Under the pieces are notes generated by a model, which made no database searches, had not been told where the DNA came from, and saw nothing but the letters and a program-made list of their open reading frames with translations. The position numbers were made by a program, and so were the translations under genes. Source: Amycolatopsis sp. FDAARGOS 1241 (GTDB taxonomy: Bacteria; Actinomycetota; Actinomycetes; Mycobacteriales; Pseudonocardiaceae). From it: a stretch of DNA of 64,000 nucleotides. The DNA lies in NCBI RefSeq assembly GCF_016889705.1, contig NZ_CP069526.1, positions 8,708,001 to 8,772,000 of the forward strand, given 5' to 3'. This document shows, one piece after another, positions 59,231-64,000 of this stretch. Numbering within the stretch: position 1 is the first letter of the stretch; every line of letters begins with the position of its first letter.

Positions 59231-59974
59231 TCATTCGACGGTCAGGGTCAGCCGCTGGACGCCCCAGCCATTGGCCTGGCTGCCGGGCAGCCAGACGTCG
59301 ACGATGTCGTCTTTGATCCAGCTGCCGATGTCGGCGGCGTAGCAGTGACCGTAGCCGGGCACGGAAATCCTGGTGCCCCAAGGGATGTTGCGGGCGTCGA
59401 CGGCGCAGAAACCCGGGCCCGCTTGGTATCCGAGCGCGGTCTGGGCGACGTCGTTGTACGCGGTGACGCGGTAGTTGAGCGTGGTGCCCTTCGCGAGGGC
59501 GTAGGGCGCCAGCTTGCCCGCGGCGTCCACGCGGTAGGCGGTGGAGATCTGGCCGAGCGAGCCGGGTGAGTTGTCCTCGGCGGTCATGGCGTAGAGCTGG
59601 TAGTTGGCGTTCTGGCACGGGCTCGCGTCGGTGACCTGGAGCGTCGGCTGGCCCCAGTCGCTGATCCACTGCAGGGCTTGGCCGTTGCGGAACGCGCGGT
59701 AGGCCTTGGCGCCCGGCACGCGCGAGAACGTGAAGGTGACCTTGCCGTCGCTGCCGAGTGCGCCGGTGACACCACCGGGTGCCGGCAGGCGGTTGCTCAC
59801 GTCGACGGCGCCGGCGAGCGTGCCGGGGCCGTGCCCGCCGGTGACGGGACGGTCGGGGATCGGGCCGGAGTAGAAGTGCTGGCACGCCGGGAGAGTCGCG
59901 GCGTGCGCGGTGACGGGGACGGTGACGAGCGCGCCGAACGCGAGCACGACGACGCCCAGGGTGCTGAGCTTCAT
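59231..59974 (-). CDS. Secreted 3D-domain protein
   Basis: A 247-residue secreted protein. The signal peptide MKLSTLGVVVLAFGALVTVP ends near AHA-ATL. A middle part of fibronectin-III-like character (KVTFTFSRVPGAKAYRAFRN) precedes a C-terminal 3D/double-psi beta-barrel: 'FCAVDARNIPWGTRISVPGY', GHCYAADIGSWIKDDIVDVW, with the three conserved Asp in VDARNIPWG, AADIG and DIVDVWL. 3D domains occur in lytic transglycosylases and resuscitation-promoting factors. No catalytic Glu domain is attached, so it may bind or remodel peptidoglycan glycan. It lies between hairpin terminators. Confidence 0.8.
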   Translation of the reverse strand: MKLSTLGVVVLAFGALVTVPVTAHAATLPACQHFYSGPIPDRPVTGGHGPGTLAGAVDVSNRLPAPGGVTGALGSDGKVTFTFSRVPGAKAYRAFRNGQALQWISDWGQPTLQVTDASPCQNANYQLYAMTAEDNSPGSLGQISTAYRVDAAGKLAPYALAKGTTLNYRVTAYNDVAQTALGYQAGPGFCAVDARNIPWGTRISVPGYGHCYAADIGSWIKDDIVDVWLPGSQANGWGVQRLTLTVE

Positions 59975-60085
59975 TCGGGACCTCCAGGGGGACCGGGGTG
60001 GAGGAACCCGTGCACGGGAGACCGACGTTAAGGAGCACCCGCAGGTGCCGTCAATAGGTCTGGACCATTCGGCCGCTACCCGGTG

Positions 60086-60736
60086 TCAAAGCGTGGCGAA
60101 ATACCGGTCCAGCCGCTCGGCCAGCTCAGCCGGACGGCTCAACGCGATGCAGTGGGACCCGTCGATCTCGTCGGCTTCGGCGCCGAGCCGCTCGCGCGCG
60201 ACGCGCCGCTGCAGCTCGGGACTGAAGAACTTGTCGTCGCGGCACAACAGCACGCGCGTGGGCACGTCGGGCAACGCCGGTTCCGGCCACGGCTCGTGGT
60301 ACTCGGCGCTCGCCGGGTTCCGGCTTCGGCGCAGCGACTCCTCGGCGAGCTCAGGCGGCACGTCGCCGAGGTACTGCTCGGTGACCGACAGCCCTTCGCC
60401 GGGGTTCACGTACCCGACGTTGCCCCACCACTCCCCCGGCGCCTCGCCGGGCGCGGGCACCATGCCGGCGACGAACACGAGGAGCCGCGCGTCGAGCCGC
60501 TTCGCCGCGATCGGCGCGGTGAACCCACCGTAGGAATGGCCCACGACAACGACGTCCGCCGCAGCACCGACGGCTTTCACCGCGGTATCGGCAAAATCGG
60601 CGAACTTCGCCCGCGGATTCCCGATCGGCAGATCCGGCGCGACGGCTTCGTGGCCACGCGCGCGCAGCTGCTCGGCGACCAGGTGCCACTCCCAGCCGCT
60701 GCCACCACCGCCGTGGATCAACAGGAACATCGCCAT
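60086..60736 (-). CDS. Alpha/beta hydrolase (salicylate esterase-like)
   Basis: A 216-residue alpha/beta hydrolase of the plant MES/hydroxynitrile-lyase-like group. It begins MAMFLLIHGGGGSGWEWHLV, with nucleophile Ser in VVVVGHSYGGFTAPIAA, an Asp in LLCRDDKFFSPE and the His in IDGSHCIALSRPAELAE. There is no signal peptide. It is monocistronic between a secreted protein gene and a nuclease gene on the same strand. It is probably an esterase for small hydrophobic esters; the substrate is unknown. Confidence 0.85.
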   Translation of the reverse strand: MAMFLLIHGGGGSGWEWHLVAEQLRARGHEAVAPDLPIGNPRAKFADFADTAVKAVGAAADVVVVGHSYGGFTAPIAAKRLDARLLVFVAGMVPAPGEAPGEWWGNVGYVNPGEGLSVTEQYLGDVPPELAEESLRRSRNPASAEYHEPWPEPALPDVPTRVLLCRDDKFFSPELQRRVARERLGAEADEIDGSHCIALSRPAELAERLDRYFATL

Positions 60737-60776
60737 GCCGGGAGCGTAACCGCGGGCACCGACAGTTCCGGCGAGT

Positions 60777-61433
60777 TCAGGCTCCGCAGCGCTTGAGCAT
60801 GTCCTGCAGGGCCGTCTTCTCCCCGGTGGTGATCGTCAGCCCGTAGTAGTGCTTCACGGTGACCCAGTCCGTCGCGTACGTGCACCAGAACGACACCAGC
60901 GGCGGCTTCCACTCGTCGGGCGCCTTGTCGCCCTTCTGCTGATTCAGGTTGTCCGTGACGGCGAACAGCTGCGGGCGCGTGAGGTCGTTGGCGAACTGCT
61001 CGCGCTTGTCCTGCGGCCAGTCGCGCGCGCCGCTGGCCCACGCCTGCCCGAGCGGGACCATGTGGTCGATGTCGACGTCGCCGGGCTTGGTCCACGTTTC
61101 GGCGTCGTACACGCTGAACCACGTGCCCGACGTCGGGTTGCAGTCGGAGCCGGCCTTGACGTCCTTGCCGTCGCGCTTGAGGACGAGCTCGCGCGTGTTG
61201 CAGTTGTGCCCCTGGTTGTCCCAGTGCGGGAACTTGTCCCGGGAGTAGCCGGACATCGACGTCCGCGGCGCGATCTTCAGCTCCGCGAGCTGCTGCGCGA
61301 CGTCGGCGGGCGCGGCGCCGGTGCCGGGCGGCTGCGCGCCGACCTGCCGGCCCGCGTACCAGATCCCGGCGACGGCCACCACGAGAACCACGGCGACCAG
61401 CAGGATCCGCTGGGTGAGCGACGTCCGGGGCAT
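60777..61433 (-). CDS. Secreted HNH nuclease (DUF1524)
   Basis: A 218-residue exported protein. An N-terminal hydrophobic segment (ILLVAVVLVVAVAGIWYAG) serves as signal or anchor. The C-terminal HNH/DUF1524 domain has the signature DVDIDHMVPLGQAWASGARD followed by 'FANDLTRPQLFAVTDNLNQQKGDKAPDEWKPP', with His in the DHMVPL block and Asn in the next helix. A pair of Cys in HNCNTREL and the C-terminal KRCGA may form disulfides. It is a predicted extracellular nuclease, common in actinomycetes, likely for DNA scavenging. ATG at 61433 is preferred over an upstream frame without support. Confidence 0.87.
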   Translation of the reverse strand: MPRTSLTQRILLVAVVLVVAVAGIWYAGRQVGAQPPGTGAAPADVAQQLAELKIAPRTSMSGYSRDKFPHWDNQGHNCNTRELVLKRDGKDVKAGSDCNPTSGTWFSVYDAETWTKPGDVDIDHMVPLGQAWASGARDWPQDKREQFANDLTRPQLFAVTDNLNQQKGDKAPDEWKPPLVSFWCTYATDWVTVKHYYGLTITTGEKTALQDMLKRCGA

Positions 61434-61604
61434 GCGTGCGCGATCCTCTCGACGGGAGTGGGAAGCCGGAGTATGCCCGGCGCGCGGCCCGTGCGGCCGC
61501 CGACACTCTCGGCGACGTGAGAAACCGTGTCCGGAACCACGTGTCACGTCTGCGGCGCGCCGAACGACTACTCCGGCAAGGGTGGGTGGAAGGGAGCGTG
61601 GCCG

Positions 61605-62657
61605 ATGCCCGGGCGGCTACGGAAGTGGAACTCACGCGTCGACGACTACCTGCAGCGCAAGGCGGCCGAAGGCGGCAACGTCGTGGCGATGACCCGCGTC
61701 GCCGCCGCCCTGCGCGACCGCGGCGAGCTCGAAGAAGCCGAAGAGTGGTTCCGCCGCGCCGCGGCCGGCGGCGACCGCATCGCGATGACGGCCCTCGCCC
61801 ACCTGCTGCACGACCGCGGCGAGGTCGACGAGGCCGAACGCTGGTTCCTCGAAGCGGCCCACGCGGGTGAGCCGCGCGGGATGCTGGGGCTGGGCCGGGC
61901 GTACGAACGCCGCGGCAGCCACGAGGACGCCGAATACTGGTTCCACGCGGCCGCGACGACCGGCGACACCGAAGCGATGGCCGCGCTCGGCCACCTGCTC
62001 GCCGAGTACGGCCGCTTCGACGAGGCCGAGGACTGGTGCCGCCGAGCGGCGAGCGTGGGCAACACCGCGGCGATGCTCGACGTCGGCGTCGTCATGCGCG
62101 AGCGCGGCCGCTACAACGAGGCCACCCGCTGGTGGCGGGAGGCGCTGTCGGACGGCGACCTTTCGGCGACGTGCCTGCTGGGCCTGCAGGCCGAACGCTT
62201 CGGCAGGCTCGACGACGCCGAATCGTGGTATCGCCAGGGCGCGACGGGCGGGAACGTCGAGGCGATCGTGCGGCTCGGCCTGCTGCTGCACCGCCGGGGC
62301 GACGTCGACGAGGCCGAAGCTTGGTACCTCGACGCGGCCGAGGCGGGCGACCCGGCGGCGATGACCAACCTCGGCGTGCTCGCGCGGGCCCGCGGCGACG
62401 ACGGCGAAGCCGCCGCCTGGTACCGCAAGGCGGCCGAGCACGGGAGCGTGCCGGCGTTGACCAACCTGGGCCACCTGGCCGAGGCGCGCGATGAGCTCGC
62501 GACGGCGGAGAAGTACTTCCGCCGCGCGGCGGAAACCGGTGACGTGCAGGGCATGCTGAGCCTCGCCCGGATGCTGCGGGCGCGAGGCGCGGCCGAGGAA
62601 GCCGAGACGTGGCTGTCGCGCGCCGAGCAGTCCCAGAGCGAGCACGACCGGACGTGA
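61605..62657 (+). CDS. Sel1/TPR-repeat protein
   Basis: A 350-residue solenoid of about nine 36-residue Sel1-like repeats, e.g. NVVAMTRVAAALRDRGELEE, AEEWFRRAAAGGDRIAMTAL, then HLLHDRGEVDEAERWFLEAA. Each has A..L..R.GR..EAE.W...AA..G. The ATG at 61605 has GGAAGGGAG 8 bases upstream. In-frame sequence further upstream from a GTG at 61527 adds a CHVCGAPND segment that could be a small zinc-binding leader, but it lacks a ribosome site. Such proteins serve as scaffolds in signalling. No partner is evident next to it. Confidence 0.82.
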   Translation: MPGRLRKWNSRVDDYLQRKAAEGGNVVAMTRVAAALRDRGELEEAEEWFRRAAAGGDRIAMTALAHLLHDRGEVDEAERWFLEAAHAGEPRGMLGLGRAYERRGSHEDAEYWFHAAATTGDTEAMAALGHLLAEYGRFDEAEDWCRRAASVGNTAAMLDVGVVMRERGRYNEATRWWREALSDGDLSATCLLGLQAERFGRLDDAESWYRQGATGGNVEAIVRLGLLLHRRGDVDEAEAWYLDAAEAGDPAAMTNLGVLARARGDDGEAAAWYRKAAEHGSVPALTNLGHLAEARDELATAEKYFRRAAETGDVQGMLSLARMLRARGAAEEAETWLSRAEQSQSEHDRT

Positions 62658-62838
62658 CCGGCCCGTTCCGCGACGAAATCCGCGGTGCGGGCCCGTGTCG
62701 ACCGCGCTGCGCGAGCCGCGCCGCGGAAGCGGTTCCCTGGTGAATCCTGCGCCGCTCGAAGTATCTTGTGTGGCCCACCTCACAGTTCTACTGTGGACGT
62801 GACTGCTCCTCCCACCGAGCGCTCAGGGAAGTGCCGCG

Positions 62839-63462
62839 ATGACCGGCTCTCCGACGACTCCCCCGGGGGCGGTGGCGGCGTTGTTCGAACGCCGCGTCGC
62901 ACCTGCTGAGGACCTGGCCGGACAGGCCGGGGCGGTGGCCGACGCGTGTCACGGCATGGCGCGGCGGTTCCACCGGGGCGGGAAGCTCGTCGTGTTCGGC
63001 AACGGCGGTTCGGGCACCGACGCGCAGCACGTCGCGGTGGAGTTCGTGCACCCGGTGATCGTGGGGAAACGCGCGTTGCCGGCCATCTCGCTCACGGCCG
63101 ACGTCGCGACGCTCACCGGCGTCGCGGGGCGCGAAGGGCTCGACGAGGTCTTCGCGTACCAGATCGAGTTCCTGGCCGAGCCGCAGGACATCGCGCTCGG
63201 CATCTCGTCGGACGGCGAGTGCCGCAACGTCCGGCGCGGCCTCGAAGCCGCCCGTGACCTGGGGATGCTCACCGTCGCGCTCACCGGCGGCACGGGTGGG
63301 ACCGTCGCCGCGACCCCCGGGCTCGACCACGTGCTCGTCGCGCGCTCGGCCGATCCGCGCGTGGTGAAGGAGGTGCACGTGACGACTTACCACATTCTGT
63401 GGGAGCTGGTGCACGTGTTCTTCGAGCAGCCGGGGGTGCTGACCCCGGAGGTGACACCGTGA
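62839..63462 (+). CDS. SIS-domain protein, phosphoheptose-isomerase-like
   Basis: A 207-residue GmhA-type sugar isomerase-fold protein: HRGGKLVVFGNGGSGTDAQH, VAVEFVHPVIVGKRALPAIS, 'DIALGISSDGECRNVRRGLE' and 'VHVTTYHILWELVHVFFEQ'. The SIS phosphosugar loop (GNGGSGTDAQH) is intact. It is followed, with a 4-base overlap, by a HypC-like gene and then a second SIS gene. In actinobacteria such SIS genes accompany [NiFe]-hydrogenase maturation genes, which is a better clue than heptose synthesis. The upstream 180 bases carry no gene and presumably the promoter. Confidence 0.85.
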   Translation: MTGSPTTPPGAVAALFERRVAPAEDLAGQAGAVADACHGMARRFHRGGKLVVFGNGGSGTDAQHVAVEFVHPVIVGKRALPAISLTADVATLTGVAGREGLDEVFAYQIEFLAEPQDIALGISSDGECRNVRRGLEAARDLGMLTVALTGGTGGTVAATPGLDHVLVARSADPRVVKEVHVTTYHILWELVHVFFEQPGVLTPEVTP

Positions 63463-63683
63463 GAGAACCGGCCCCCGTCTGCCACGACGGGGTGTGCATC
63501 ACCTGCTCCGACACGGCGGTCGAGGTGACCGTCGTCGAGCTCCTGGACCTCGGGTTCGCGGTCGTCGACACCGGCGAGGGCCGGGAAGAAGTGAGCGTGG
63601 CGCTGGTCGAGGCCGGCGTCGGCGATCGGATCCTCGTGCACGCCGGCGAAGCCATCGCACGCTTGGAGAACCACCCGGAGTAA
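63459..63683 (+). CDS. hypC: HypC/HupF-type hydrogenase maturation chaperone
   Basis: A 74-residue small beta-barrel protein of the HypC/HupF family: VCITCSDTAVEVTVVELLDL, 'FAVVDTGEGREEVSVALVEA', GVGDRILVHAGEAIARL. In canonical HypC the catalytic Cys is residue 2 (MCLAIP). Here the frame starts VREPAPVCHDGVCITCSD, so the Cys is internal, unless processing or a different start exposes it. GTG at 63459 overlaps the upstream SIS stop. It should chaperone Fe(CN)2CO delivery to a hydrogenase large subunit together with HypD. Context with two SIS genes supports the assignment. Confidence 0.8.
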   Translation: MREPAPVCHDGVCITCSDTAVEVTVVELLDLGFAVVDTGEGREEVSVALVEAGVGDRILVHAGEAIARLENHPE

Positions 63684-63702
63684 CCCGAGGGAGTTGAGCG
63701 CC

Positions 63703-64000
63703 GTGGCAGGGGATGGCTCGAGCGGCCTCGAAGAGCTCTACCCGTTCCTGTACGCGGGTTCGAGTGATCTCGACGCCGTCCTGACCCAGGTCCGTCAGTC
63801 CACTGTGGAGAAAGCTCGCGAGATCGTCGCGCTGCGCCGGCGGGTGGCCGAGGCCGACGGGGCGCGGCTCTACGCGTGCGCGAAGGACCTCGCGAAGGCG
63901 TTCGCCGGTGGCGGCCGCCTGCTGGCGTTCGGCAACGGCGGCAGCTCCACCGACTCGCAGGACCTCGCGAGCCTGTTCCTGTCGCCGGCGGGCGGCGCGC
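63703..64000 (+). CDS. SIS-domain protein, N-terminal part (partial)
   Basis: The first 99 codons of a gene running off the right edge. It reads VAGDGSSGLEELYPFLYAGS, then a helical part and GGGRLLAFGNGGSSTDSQDL-ASLFLSP, the SIS phosphosugar-binding loop. It is similar in design to the protein at 62839 but distinct. GAGGGAG lies 9-15 bases before the GTG. It follows the HypC-like gene by 19 bases in the same operon. The remainder, and probably further hyp genes, lie beyond the window. Confidence 0.82.
   Translation, partial: MAGDGSSGLEELYPFLYAGSSDLDAVLTQVRQSTVEKAREIVALRRRVAEADGARLYACAKDLAKAFAGGGRLLAFGNGGSSTDSQDLASLFLSPAGGA

Noticed and set aside
61527..61604. Zinc-finger-like leader (CHVCG) as part of the Sel1 protein
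   Set aside because: The GTG at 61527 lacks a ribosome site while ATG 61605 has a strong one; only one Cys pair is present.
1..64000. CRISPR arrays, tRNA or rRNA genes, intact prophage or integrative element
   Set aside because: I saw no regularly spaced repeats, no tRNA-like or rRNA sequence, no integrase with attachment sites and no phage structural genes.

Overview
The window is about 64 kb of very GC-rich DNA (third codon positions almost always G or C). It carries features typical of filamentous actinomycetes: a conservon, a WhiB regulator, an RsbW-SigF switch, many TetR, MarR and IclR regulators, lipoproteins and many secreted enzymes. By gene content it looks like a Pseudonocardiaceae chromosome of Amycolatopsis type. 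That is an inference, because no rRNA or core marker set is present. I found no tRNA, rRNA, CRISPR array, intact IS element or prophage.

Layout. The window opens with the tail of an ABC exporter, then a complete conservon cvnABCD (0.5-4.4 kb). On the opposite strand follow a tryptophanase-like PLP lyase and a DMATS-type indole prenyltransferase (4.5-7.0 kb), a decayed IS5-family transposase, and a SAM methyltransferase that may belong to the same prenylindole locus. From 8.9 to 19.1 kb lies a catabolic locus. It has two aromatic-acid-type MFS transporters, an IclR regulator, a three-subunit molybdenum hydroxylase with a CoxG-like helper, an alpha/beta hydrolase and a UbiD-family decarboxylase. 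Repeated GTCCTCTA boxes at both outward promoters suggest one IclR regulon. The 19-29 kb stretch holds a hydrolase, a lipoprotein, a divergent pair of acyl-CoA dehydrogenases, a frameshifted acyl-CoA ligase, a damaged SDR, a TetR regulator, a DinB-like protein and a PcaB-type lyase.

From 28.8 to 45 kb there are envelope and housekeeping genes: repeat lipoprotein, DUF4383 protein, beta-lactamase-like protein (frameshifted), FrmB-type esterase, HSL esterase with a divergent OhrR-like regulator, DUF574 methyltransferase, patatin, prephenate dehydrogenase, FUSC transporter and polysaccharide deacetylase. Between the patatin and tyrA genes lie the ruins of a padR-fadH pair. At 42.6-46.7 kb a sigma factor, a small carboxypeptidase-regulatory-like protein and a TPR-CHAT caspase-like protein form a tight unit, with a 48-residue peptide gene upstream.

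From 46.8 to 55 kb are an SGNH hydrolase, an NAD-binding protein with a divergent TetR and a twin-palindrome operator, a MarR-type regulator with a divergent two-gene ABC exporter, a frameshifted MFS gene and a TetR. From 55.4 to 58.2 kb sits a general-stress module (STAS antagonist, WhiB3/WhiD-like protein, RsbW, SigF, a second HATPase). Its central divergent region carries two mirror-image SigF-type promoters that abut within one palindrome. The last part has an aldo-keto reductase, a secreted 3D-domain protein, an esterase, a secreted HNH nuclease, a Sel1/TPR protein and the start of a SIS-HypC-SIS group that looks like the edge of a hydrogenase maturation cluster.

Several otherwise normal genes are broken by single-base indels in short C or G runs, which may be assembly errors. 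The padR, fadH and IS5 remnants are genuinely decayed.
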